Shown one piece after another: positions 44,819-51,806 of a DNA stretch of 64,000 nucleotides. How positions within the stretch are numbered: position 1 is the first letter of the stretch; every line of letters begins with the position of its first letter. The stretch covers positions 3,663,925-3,727,924 of the forward strand of contig NZ_CP041335.1 of assembly GCF_008033135.1 (NCBI RefSeq). Reading direction: 5' to 3'. Origin of the DNA: Chitinolyticbacter meiyuanensis. Lineage in GTDB: Bacteria > Pseudomonadota > Gammaproteobacteria > Burkholderiales > Chitinibacteraceae. The notes under the pieces are model-generated. The model worked only from the letters and a program-made list of their open reading frames with translations, was not told where the DNA came from and ran no database searches. The position numbers and the translations under genes were made by a program.

Positions 44819-45409
44819 CTAAGCTTCGAACAGTTCGGCTTGGGCTGTAGCTTCTGCCCTGCTGATTGCGCGTTTGATGCTGCTGATGTGCACGCCGTAG
44901 CGCCTGGCCAACTCGCTCTTGTTGGTTACCATGCCACCGTGCCAAAGGCGTACCGCTTCTGCTTCGTCCTCTGCGGACATTCCCCGTGGCCGGCCGGGCT
45001 TAGAGCCTCTGGCTACTGCAGCTTGTATGCCCATGCGGGTGCGCTCTGATATCAACTCGCGCTCGAACTGGGCAAACGCACCGACGACGTGCGTCATCAT
45101 CCGCCCCATCGGTGTCGAGGTGTCGATGCTCTCAGAGAGGGAACGGAAGTCGGCGCCGCTTTGCTTGATCATCTCGATGATGGTCAGCAGGTCTTTGAGT
45201 GATCGGGCCATGCGGTCTAGCTTGAGGATAACGAGCGTATCGCCGGGACCGATTCCAGAGAGGATGCTGTTGAGGACTGGCCGCTTGGAAAGCTCCTTGC
45301 CGGAGCGCTTCTCTTGGTGGATCACGTCGCACCCAGCGGCCGCCAGTGCGTCGAGTTGTAGGTGGGTTTCCTGCTCTTTGGTTGAGACTCGGGCGTAACC
45401 GATCAGCAT
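44819..45409 (-). CDS. Serine recombinase (resolvase/invertase type), phage integrase
   Basis: A 196-residue small serine recombinase. The catalytic Ser9 is in MLIGYARVSTKEQETHLQLD, followed by the conserved LVILKLDRMARSLKDLL and GMMTH-type helix (GRMMTHVVGAFAQFERELIS), and a C-terminal helix-turn-helix (NKSELARRYGVHISSIKRAI). It lies 95 bp inside the right attachment repeat and is the only integrase candidate of the element, so it should catalyse insertion at tRNA-Ser. Small resolvases acting as phage integrases are unusual but known from RSM-type inoviruses. Confidence 0.92.
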   Translation of the reverse strand: MLIGYARVSTKEQETHLQLDALAAAGCDVIHQEKRSGKELSKRPVLNSILSGIGPGDTLVILKLDRMARSLKDLLTIIEMIKQSGADFRSLSESIDTSTPMGRMMTHVVGAFAQFERELISERTRMGIQAAVARGSKPGRPRGMSAEDEAEAVRLWHGGMVTNKSELARRYGVHISSIKRAISRAEATAQAELFEA

Positions 45410-45503
45410 GCCTTCTCAGTCGTCGTTGTATGGAATACCCATTGTAGAACCAATTCCGACGAACGGTAGTGTAAGCGACATAGACGTAAAACGATCGAAA
45501 TCG

Positions 45504-45517
45504 ACCGCTTCCGCCAA
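45504..45517. repeat. attR core of the filamentous prophage
   Basis: ACCGCTTCCGCCAA, identical to the tRNA-Ser end at 36684-36697. Flanking bases (GATCGAAATCG) also resemble the tRNA T-arm with mismatches. Confidence 0.85.
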
Positions 45518-45828
45518 ACCTATTTTGTAGTGCCCGAACTACAACTCCCAAAATGCGTATCAACGCTATCGCCACAAGCGACACACCAATTGGGCTAGCG
45601 CCTGCCTGAATGATTTCCGCGCAACACGAATCCATTGGTTTCTTATCCGCAACGGCAAATTCCTTTCCAGCGGAATCCTCCTAATACGGAATCGCATAGC
45701 CATTTGGCAGCGGGACGTAGGACCAGACCGACGCATGCTTCGGTCAATCACCGATCCCGCTAGCCACGCCGTTTCGCGATCATGGCTTCATTCGTTCAAC
45801 GAAGCGCTAGCTCGCGCAGGAGGTAACC
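45518..45828. other. Non-coding interval right of attR
   Basis: About 310 bp of chromosomal sequence with no convincing gene or RNA on either strand. It should contain the chaB promoter. AGGAGGT directly precedes the chaB start. Confidence 0.6.
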
Positions 45829-46038
45829 ATGCCCTACTCCTCGTTGAAGCAGTTGCCAGATGGCGTACGCGACCATCTGCCCAAGCATGCTCAGGAAATC
45901 TACCGCGCGGCATTCAACAGCGCTTGGGATGAGTATCACCACGACGAATCGCGTGCCCATCGCGTTGCGTGGGCAGCGGTAAAGCAAAAGTACGAGAAGA
46001 ACGAGAAAAGCGGAGCGTGGCACACCAAGTCGGACTGA
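45829..46038 (+). CDS. chaB: ChaB family protein
   Basis: A 69-residue protein starting MPYSSLKQLPDGVRDHLPKH, with the ChaB signature LPxxVRxxLPxHAQEIYRAAFNSAW and WAAVKQKYEKN. ChaB was named as a regulator of cation transport in E. coli, but its biochemical role is unclear. It is preceded by a strong AGGAGGT and followed by a PRC-barrel gene. Confidence 0.92.
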   Translation: MPYSSLKQLPDGVRDHLPKHAQEIYRAAFNSAWDEYHHDESRAHRVAWAAVKQKYEKNEKSGAWHTKSD

Positions 46039-46118
46039 CGGGTGTGCAAACCCAGGAGACCGGTTCAACCGGCATCAACGCCATCGTGGCAATCATCGAC
46101 ACAGCAAAGGAGTTCATC

Positions 46119-46559
46119 ATGCAAAACCAATCCGGCACCTACTCCAACCAGCAGCAAGGCGGCGCCCGTATCGTGGGCAGCCAGGACACCTTTGATACGG
46201 CAGCCGGCCCCGGCCCGAACCTGATGCTGGCCGATACGCTGGAAGGCAACGATGTGGTCAATCCGGCTGGCGACGACCTCGGGCACATTAAGGGCATCAT
46301 GCTGGACGTTCAGCGCGGCCGTATCGCCTATGCTGTGCTGTCGTTCGGTGGCTTCCTCGGCATGGGCAACAAGCTGTTTGCCATTCCTTGGCAGGCGCTG
46401 ACGCTCGATACCGACGAGAAGCAGTTCGTGCTGAACATCAGCGAAGACAAACTAAAGAATGCCCCTGGCTTCGACAAGGATCATTGGCCGAGCATGGCCG
46501 ATCCGAGCTGGGCAGACGAAGTGCACCGCTACTACCAGACCGAGCCGTACTGGCACTAA
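46119..46559 (+). CDS. PRC-barrel domain protein
   Basis: A 146-residue protein. After a hydrophilic Gln/Gly-rich start (MQNQSGTYSNQQQGGARIVG), the PRC-barrel spans about 35-110 (VVNPAGDDLGHIKGIMLDVQ ... FAIPWQALTLD), ending DPSWADEVHRYYQTEPYWH. Such proteins occur in stress-response clusters; ChaB next door may belong to the same set. AAAGGAG precedes the ATG at 46119. Confidence 0.9.
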   Translation: MQNQSGTYSNQQQGGARIVGSQDTFDTAAGPGPNLMLADTLEGNDVVNPAGDDLGHIKGIMLDVQRGRIAYAVLSFGGFLGMGNKLFAIPWQALTLDTDEKQFVLNISEDKLKNAPGFDKDHWPSMADPSWADEVHRYYQTEPYWH

Positions 46560-46575
46560 GCAGCCACTGAACGAA

Positions 46576-46607
46576 AAAAACGGATCTCCGAGGAGATCCG
46601 TTTTTAT
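46576..46607. terminator. Terminator after the PRC-barrel gene
   Basis: CGGATCTCC (46581-46589) pairs with GGAGATCCG (46592-46600), flanked by A and T runs on both sides. Bidirectional. Confidence 0.85.
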
Positions 46608-46609
46608 CT

Positions 46610-46629
46610 TGGTGCCGGCGGCAGGAATC
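46610..46629 (-). repeat. tRNA 3'-end remnant, putative att site of the second prophage
   Basis: On the minus strand this reads GATTCCTGCCGCCGGCACCA: T-stem end, acceptor arm CGCCGGC, discriminator A and CCA. No 5' half follows, so this is not a full tRNA gene. It lies 142 bp from a tyrosine integrase gene, the usual place for an attachment-site copy. Confidence 0.6.
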
Positions 46630-46770
46630 TTCGCATACACCTGCTTTCCCCTGCTCTCGCCGTAAACCCAACGCACACGCCACTTTCAAGCGCATTCTGC
46701 GATCGCTTCCCATCGCGTTTACCCCGTTATTGGCGTAAATTCCCGGCTGTCTCTACGCCAAATTTACGCC

Positions 46771-47769
46771 ATGGCCACATACCGTAAGCGCTCGTCCGGC
46801 TGGCGCGCCGAAGTTGCCCGCAAGGGGGTTCGTGACTCAGGCACGTTCGATACCAAGGCCGAGGCGGTGGCCTGGGCGACGCAGCGCGAGGCCGAGATAC
46901 TGGCCGGGGAAAACGGCATTGTCACTGATCGCACGTTAGCCGATGCCTTCGAACGCTATGGCAACGAGGTGAGCCCAGGCAAGCGCGGTGCTCGTTGGGA
47001 GCTCACTCGACTGCGCGCATTCCAGCGCCGCAAGCCGGAACCGTTCTTCCCTTTTTTGGACCAGCCGTTGCATTCGATTACCGCGGCCGACTGGGCTGCT
47101 TGGCGTGACCGACGCTTAACAGAAGTTGGCCCTGCGACGGTGAACCGCGAGATGAACCTTGTGCATTCGGTGTTGGAAATTGCTCGCCGTGAATGGCAGT
47201 GGATCGACTCGCACCAGCTATCTGATGTGCGCCGGCCAAGTAACCCCCCGCCTCGCGACCGACGTATCAGCGACGACGAGATCGAGCGCATGTGCCTAGC
47301 GCTCGGCTACATTCGCGGCGAGCGCCCCAAGTCCAAGAGCCAGTATGTTGCCGTGGCTTTCCTGCTAGCGCTTGAAACAGCCATGCGTGCCAGCGAGCTA
47401 TGCGGGCTGACCTGGGACCGGATCAACCTGTCCGGACGCTACGTCACCTTGCAGCAGACCAAGAACGGGGACCGCCGCAACGTGCCTTTGTCACGGGCGG
47501 CAATCGCGCTTTTCCAGCTGCTGGACCGGATGCCCGAACCTGCGTTGCAAGTCACCCCCGCCACGCTTGATGTGTTGTGGCGCAGGGCACGTGAACAGGC
47601 TGTGATCGCTGATCTGCACTTTCACGACAGCCGCCACGAGGCGTTGACGCGGCTGGCGAAAAAGCTGGGCGTGCTCGAACTAGCGCGGATGGTCGGGCAC
47701 CGTGACCTTAAAAGCTTGATGATCTACTACAACGCGACGGCGACCGAGATCGCGGCACAGCTGGATTGA
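46771..47769 (+). CDS. int: Tyrosine-type phage integrase
   Basis: A 332-residue site-specific recombinase. The catalytic set is Arg206 (ETAMRASELCGL), Lys231, His285/Arg288 (FHDSRHEALT), His310 (VGHRD) and Tyr319/320 (MIYYN). The short N-terminal arm-type binding domain and SAM-like core-binding domain precede the catalytic domain. It reads away from the tRNA-like att remnant into the prophage, flanked by a terminator. It defines the left end of the second prophage. Confidence 0.95.
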   Translation: MATYRKRSSGWRAEVARKGVRDSGTFDTKAEAVAWATQREAEILAGENGIVTDRTLADAFERYGNEVSPGKRGARWELTRLRAFQRRKPEPFFPFLDQPLHSITAADWAAWRDRRLTEVGPATVNREMNLVHSVLEIARREWQWIDSHQLSDVRRPSNPPPRDRRISDDEIERMCLALGYIRGERPKSKSQYVAVAFLLALETAMRASELCGLTWDRINLSGRYVTLQQTKNGDRRNVPLSRAAIALFQLLDRMPEPALQVTPATLDVLWRRAREQAVIADLHFHDSRHEALTRLAKKLGVLELARMVGHRDLKSLMIYYNATATEIAAQLD

Positions 47770-47771
47770 AA

Positions 47772-47802
47772 AAAAGGGGCGAGAAAATCTCGCCCCTTTC
47801 TA
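47772..47802. terminator. Terminator between int and the AlpA-like gene
   Basis: AAAGGGGCGAGA (47773-47784) pairs with TCTCGCCCCTTT (47788-47799), with A/T tails. Serves two convergent genes. Confidence 0.85.
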
Positions 47803-48141
47803 CTGGTGCTTACGTCTTGGCCCTGGCTTCTTTCTGCCGCTAACTGCTTGGGCTTCGTCATCGTTGCTGGCCACCGGCGAGATGCGCGTCGGGCGCTTGC
47901 GCTCGTCGTCGGCCCAGCGCTGAACTTCGCTGGCCAGCCAACGCGGATGCCCGGAACCATTTACCCGCAACGGCTTCGGAAACTCAGGCCGGCAAGCGAT
48001 CGTTTCCAGCACCTGCCTGCCCGAATAGCAGAGCATCGCCCCTACCCCGTCCGCATCCAGCCAGCGCGATTCATAAGGGATGCTTGCGGCCTTGGTTGCG
48101 GCGATCAGTTGGTCGAGCTTTTGAAGCATTGCATCCGTCAT
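47800..48141 (-). CDS. AlpA/excisionase-like helix-turn-helix protein
   Basis: A 113-residue protein. The central part (SGRQVLETIACRPEFPKPLR, then HPRWLASEVQRWADDERKR) matches the winged-helix AlpA/MerR-like excisionase pattern, and the tail is basic (GRKKPGPRRKHQ). Location beside int supports a role as excisionase or small regulator. Its start overlaps the methyltransferase stop (ATGA), so it ends a leftward operon. Confidence 0.75.
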   Translation of the reverse strand: MTDAMLQKLDQLIAATKAASIPYESRWLDADGVGAMLCYSGRQVLETIACRPEFPKPLRVNGSGHPRWLASEVQRWADDERKRPTRISPVASNDDEAQAVSGRKKPGPRRKHQ

Positions 48142-49079
48142 GCCGCCTCCAAGAATGCGTCGATCACCTTCGCGGCGCCCTCGGGTGGGATCGCATTGCC
48201 CAGCATCTCCATGGCCAAGCGTCGTTGACTCGGCAGCTTGTAGTCCTGCCCAAAGGTCATTGCGTCGCGGGCCTCTGGTACAGATAGCATGCGCATCTGG
48301 TCGCCCTTCACGATGGCCCAGCGGTCGCGGGTGGTGATAGTGCCGATCGGTCGATCAATGCTCCGTCCGGTCAGACCAGAGCCGCTGCTGTAGTACGGCA
48401 TCAGAAACGTGTCGCCGAACTCGGCACGGCCACGCGCTACTCGCCGCAGGGTAGCGTTCGAGCGCCCCGGCTTCTCGATGGGGCTCCATGCGCCTTCATC
48501 GAGCCGGAGGAACGACGAGGCTGGCACATGACTGTGCTGTGGCAACCGCAGCTTGATCGGGTGCTTACTGCGAGTCAGTGCGATGAACAGGCGGCGCCGG
48601 TGCTGCGGTACGCCCAAGTCGGCCAAGTCGACCACATGAGGCGAGACAGCCAAGCCCAGCGAGTTCATGGCGGCAACCCATGCTGGGTACAAGCGCCATT
48701 GCATGAACTCAGGCACGTTCTCGATCAGCGCCCCGAGGCGTGGCCGGCACACCTCAATGGCAGATACCGGTGCCCAAGCCGTCGACCGGCTGGCGTCATG
48801 CTGCGGGTTGCCGTTGGCCTTGCCTCTGGCCGGGCTGTGGCCTTGGCAGCAAGGCGCTGCCAAGCATAAGTCATGCGCCGGCACCTCGTGCCAGTTGGCC
48901 TGATGAATATCCTGGCATTCGTGCTGCGTTTCGGGATGGTTGGCTTTGTGCGTATCGACGCAGGCCTGTTTGTGGTTTGCTGCCCATACGACATGCACCG
49001 ACGCACGCTTAGCGCGCCGTGCGCCTTCTGTGAATCCGCCGGCGCCGCACAACAGGTCTATCGCGGAAATGGCGATCAT
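48138..49079 (-). CDS. Orphan DNA (cytosine-5) methyltransferase
   Basis: A 313-residue C5 methyltransferase. Motif I is IDLLCGAGGFTEGA, motif IV has catalytic Cys78 in APCCQGHS (PC replaces the usual PP), motif VI ENV (120-122), motif VIII QHRRRLF (159-165), and motif X lies near the C-terminus (AMEMLGNAIPPE). No restriction endonuclease is adjacent, so it is a phage orphan that probably protects phage DNA against host restriction. Its ATG overlaps the stop of the next upstream gene. Confidence 0.93.
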   Translation of the reverse strand: MIAISAIDLLCGAGGFTEGARRAKRASVHVVWAANHKQACVDTHKANHPETQHECQDIHQANWHEVPAHDLCLAAPCCQGHSPARGKANGNPQHDASRSTAWAPVSAIEVCRPRLGALIENVPEFMQWRLYPAWVAAMNSLGLAVSPHVVDLADLGVPQHRRRLFIALTRSKHPIKLRLPQHSHVPASSFLRLDEGAWSPIEKPGRSNATLRRVARGRAEFGDTFLMPYYSSGSGLTGRSIDRPIGTITTRDRWAIVKGDQMRMLSVPEARDAMTFGQDYKLPSQRRLAMEMLGNAIPPEGAAKVIDAFLEAA

Positions 49080-49801
49080 TGGTCCACCTCCAGCCGCTTA
49101 AACTCAACCACCCACACCCACGGGTTTGCGGCCCAGCTGTCGGGACCGTTGATGGATTCCCATAGCGAGTGATAACTGCCGATCGGATCGTCGGGGAATA
49201 CGACGGCTTGCTCTTCGCCCTTCGTATAGCTTTTCCAGCATGGGCAATTGAAGAAGTCGTTAGCGCGCTCAATTCCCTCGGCGACCGCGTCCGCTTCGCT
49301 GATCGACTGCAGTCGCTCAACGCGCACTGCCGTGATCTCCAGCAGGAGTCGGCTGTACCGGCGTGGAAGGTGGATGCTCGGTACCGAACGCTCCGGCAGC
49401 AGTCCGTCATAGCTGTAGCCGGTCTGCGCGTCCTCGTCGTCAAATAGCGAGCAAAGGTAGACGGTCTGACCATGCTGGCCGCCGGCAGCGTAGAGGTGGC
49501 CGTACTCTGAGTCGTACTGCAGGCTCTCGCGTACCCATAACCGGTCGCCGGGCTGTCCATAGGGGCAGCGTTTCGCGAATCCCTCGGTCGTGGTCGTTGC
49601 GTGATAGTGCGTGCCCTTTGGCACCTTCACGCCATCCGTACCAACCCAAGGCGCTTTCAGCACATCGTCGTAATGCAGCAATGCCGGCTCGTACTCAGAT
49701 TGGTAAGGCTGGGGCTTCACTGTCCGCCGTGTCTGCTTCTTGGTGCCGGCCAGGATGGCGAGCACCATCGGCGCGCTCATCAGAATGGGGCGCTCTTTCA
49801 T
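49076..49801 (-). CDS. Phage ASCH-like hypothetical protein
   Basis: A 241-residue protein. The N-terminus MKERPILMSAPMVLAILAGT followed by KKQTRRTVKP is a widespread phage signature, usually annotated hypothetical or morphogenetic protein and related to ASCH/PUA RNA-binding folds. Later segments include CPYGQPGDRLWVRES and VRVERLQSISEADAVAEGI, also typical. It overlaps both neighbours by 4 bp in the leftward operon. Function unknown. Confidence 0.83.
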   Translation of the reverse strand: MKERPILMSAPMVLAILAGTKKQTRRTVKPQPYQSEYEPALLHYDDVLKAPWVGTDGVKVPKGTHYHATTTTEGFAKRCPYGQPGDRLWVRESLQYDSEYGHLYAAGGQHGQTVYLCSLFDDEDAQTGYSYDGLLPERSVPSIHLPRRYSRLLLEITAVRVERLQSISEADAVAEGIERANDFFNCPCWKSYTKGEEQAVVFPDDPIGSYHSLWESINGPDSWAANPWVWVVEFKRLEVDQ

Positions 49802-50475
49802 GCCATCACCCCCGCCCGCTTGGTCTGGGTGTGCTGCAGCGCGATCAGGATGCGTCCGTGCAGCTCGGGCACGGTGCCGTCGTTGAGGATGATTCGCTCG
49901 ATCAGGTGTTGCGGTATGGGCTGCTCGGTGATGTGGCTATCGCCCGTGGCCAAGCCTGGGCGGTGGATGTTCCAGACCTCGCCGCCCTGGTGCAGCACGA
50001 ATTGCGGCTCGACCAACCGGTGCGGCTCGGGATTGCAACGGATATCGGTGATGACCACGTTCCGGCCGGGCATCACATCTAGCCGATCCTGCATGCGGTC
50101 GATGAAATAGTGCGGGTTCTGGCTGCGGCGCCAGTCGCCCCACAGCTGCAGGATGCGACGGGCGCTTTGTGGGTTGGCCAGCCATTGCTCGGAACGATCG
50201 CGCGAGCGATAGACGTCTGCGCTGGGCAAAGTGCGACTGACGGATTGCACAAAATCGGGAGCGCGGCAGCGGCCGAAAGCCAGCATGGCGTTCGGCTCTT
50301 CCTTGCTCGCCCGCGCGGTGAGCATCACGGGCTGGATGCCGAAGGCAAAGCACACTTCTTCGCGCAGTGCGTCGGCGAAGGCCAGCGCGATGAAGCCGTG
50401 GTCGAGCAGCGCCATGGCGGAGGTGTCCTTGCCTGCGCCCTTCTGGCCTGTAAGTCCGATCAGGATGCGGGGCAT
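49798..50475 (-). CDS. Deoxynucleotide monophosphate kinase-like protein
   Basis: A 225-residue P-loop kinase related to phage T4 gp1-type dNMP kinases. Walker A is GLTGQKGAGKDTSA at residues 8-21. Further features are FADALREEVCFAFGI, LQLWGDWRRSQNPHYFIDRM and the DIRCNPEPH segment. It would supply dNTPs for phage replication, perhaps modified ones. The start MPRILIGLTGQ at 50475 overlaps the preceding stop region; an upstream in-frame extension is not protein-like. Confidence 0.83.
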   Translation of the reverse strand: MPRILIGLTGQKGAGKDTSAMALLDHGFIALAFADALREEVCFAFGIQPVMLTARASKEEPNAMLAFGRCRAPDFVQSVSRTLPSADVYRSRDRSEQWLANPQSARRILQLWGDWRRSQNPHYFIDRMQDRLDVMPGRNVVITDIRCNPEPHRLVEPQFVLHQGGEVWNIHRPGLATGDSHITEQPIPQHLIERIILNDGTVPELHGRILIALQHTQTKRAGVMA

Positions 50476-50477
50476 GA

Positions 50478-50819
50478 TCAAGCCCCCATCCAGTAGTCGC
50501 GCGTGGCCACGAAGGCCGAAGCAAGGCGGGTGAAGCCCATGGCTCGTGCATGCCCGTAGCGGTAGCTCCATTTGATCCGGGCGGATAGCGGCGCTCGTGC
50601 GGCCAGTGAGGTAAGCCAGGCGATCTGAATGAGGTAAATGCATACCAGTACCACCAAGGTGGCAAGGTAGTAAGCCATCGTGGTTGCGAACGCTTCGTTG
50701 GCGATGCCGTATTTGATGGTGCCGACAAGCACCATCAGCTGCAGCAGCGTGGTCACGACGGCAATAGCCGCGACCTTGAGGTTGTGGGCGAGCACGTCAC
50801 CCTTGAGCTTCGGCTTCAT
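50478..50819 (-). CDS. Prophage membrane protein
   Basis: A 113-residue protein with two transmembrane segments (AAIAVVTTLLQLMVLVGTI and YYLATLVVLVCIYLIQIAWL) and a basic C-terminal tail. Family not recognised. It lies between the dNMP-kinase-like and a hypothetical gene in the same leftward operon. Confidence 0.68.
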   Translation of the reverse strand: MKPKLKGDVLAHNLKVAAIAVVTTLLQLMVLVGTIKYGIANEAFATTMAYYLATLVVLVCIYLIQIAWLTSLAARAPLSARIKWSYRYGHARAMGFTRLASAFVATRDYWMGA

Positions 50820-51192
50820 CTTGGGGTTGTTCCTGTTTGGTGCGAGGAGTCAGGTGGTAGTCGTCGTATTGCTGGTAGGGCGCAGTCGGCTCGGGTGGGT
50901 CCGTGCCGTTCGCGAGCACCTGGTCTGCGAAGTCGGCCACGTGGCGCAGCTGCCTGAGCGCGGCTGCTCGGCCCTCCGCAACTGCCAAGCCGTCTAGACC
51001 GAAAGCCAACGTGCGGAGGTATTCGCCGGGGCTGGTGGCCTTGGTCAGCTCGCCGAAGCTGCGCATGAGTCCCAGGCACGGGCGAGCAGCCGGACCCAAG
51101 CCGGCGAAAGCTGCTTTCAGCGCGGCTGCGTTAATTGGCTCTGGAGCGGTGGCCAATGCGGCGCAGGCCTGATCGAGCGGGCTCAGTTGCAT
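50797..51192 (-). CDS. Hypothetical prophage protein
   Basis: A 131-residue Ala-rich, mostly helical protein (MQLSPLDQACAALATAPEPI...) ending in a charged Gln/Glu-rich tail. Start at 51192 overlaps the small upstream gene. No family recognised. Coding is supported by strand, overlaps and composition. Confidence 0.62.
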   Translation of the reverse strand: MQLSPLDQACAALATAPEPINAAALKAAFAGLGPAARPCLGLMRSFGELTKATSPGEYLRTLAFGLDGLAVAEGRAAALRQLRHVADFADQVLANGTDPPEPTAPYQQYDDYHLTPRTKQEQPQDEAEAQG

Positions 51193-51371
51193 GGCGCCAC
51201 CTCGAACTCGGGATCGTTCACCGATGCCGCACGGGTGGCGCGGTACTGGTGGCCCATGCGGTCCAGTGACACGATGCGCCAGCCACGGTCGGCCCACTCG
51301 CCCAGGCACTTATCAAAGTCGGCGATGATGCCGTTGTTGGTAAGGACAACATTTAAGAGTTCAGTTGTCAT
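51183..51371 (-). CDS. Small hypothetical prophage protein
   Basis: A 62-residue protein (MTTELLNVVLTNNGIIADFD...) with an alternating beta/alpha pattern (ECLGEWADRGWRIVSLDRMG-like; here KCLGEWADRGWRIVSL). First gene of the leftward methyltransferase operon. Ends by overlapping the next gene by 10 bp. Function unknown. Confidence 0.58.
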   Translation of the reverse strand: MTTELLNVVLTNNGIIADFDKCLGEWADRGWRIVSLDRMGHQYRATRAASVNDPEFEVAPCN

Positions 51372-51806
51372 ATGAGGATGCCGCCGTGGCAAAAGCGAAG
51401 TCAGGACAAGCAATTGCCCCGACCTCCACTTGGAATCGAGCCCGCATGAAATTGGGGTTGTCGCCAAACGGGGATGCTTGATGGAGCGCGACGGGTTGCA
51501 ATCGGTACGGAACCGGGCTATATCGAAGAATTTTTGGATTTGTGGGCTTGCAGGCAATGTCGCAACAAGTTGAACAAATGTGCTGCAATGTGAGTACATT
51601 GACGCTAAAGCAGCATCGCGCCAAGGCGACCCAATTGTCGTTTGGAATAATATTCATAGCTCTTCCTCAAAAATCGTCAAAAAGAAAGCGCTCACTTGGC
51701 CGGAGCGCTTCAAAGACAAAAAGCATTTACTAATTCAGTAGCAATCTAGCTTATCAATTTGAATAACAGCCCCCACCAATCACGCCACCCCAATAGGATT
51801 CCAGCA
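51372..51806. other. Intergenic region between prophage operon and defence-like gene
   Basis: About 435 bp without a convincing gene. It should hold divergent promoters. A hairpin (AAGCGCTC 51686-51693 with GAGCGCTT 51703-51710) lies in its right part. Base composition drops towards AT at its right side, marking the left edge of the AT-rich cargo gene. Confidence 0.55.

Larger units (their letters stand above)
36684..45517. mobile_element. Inovirus-type filamentous prophage
   Basis: An 8.8-kb element bounded by 14-bp direct repeats, the left one inside tRNA-Ser. It contains, in order, a repressor, small early genes, rolling-circle Rep, ssDNA-binding protein, coat proteins, a pIII-like adhesin, a DUF2523 (pVI-like) protein, Zot (pI-like), a periplasmic protein, a KfrA/H-NS-like fusion, a DUF2726 protein and a serine recombinase. 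Most early and structural genes overlap by ATGA. This resembles the Ralstonia RSM-type inoviruses, which as I recall also use a small serine recombinase and a tRNA-Ser site. All expected modules are present, so it may be active. Confidence 0.9.

Noticed and set aside
46610..46629. A functional tRNA gene on the minus strand
   Set aside because: Only the 3' 20 bases fit; upstream sequence forms no T-loop, anticodon arm or D-arm.
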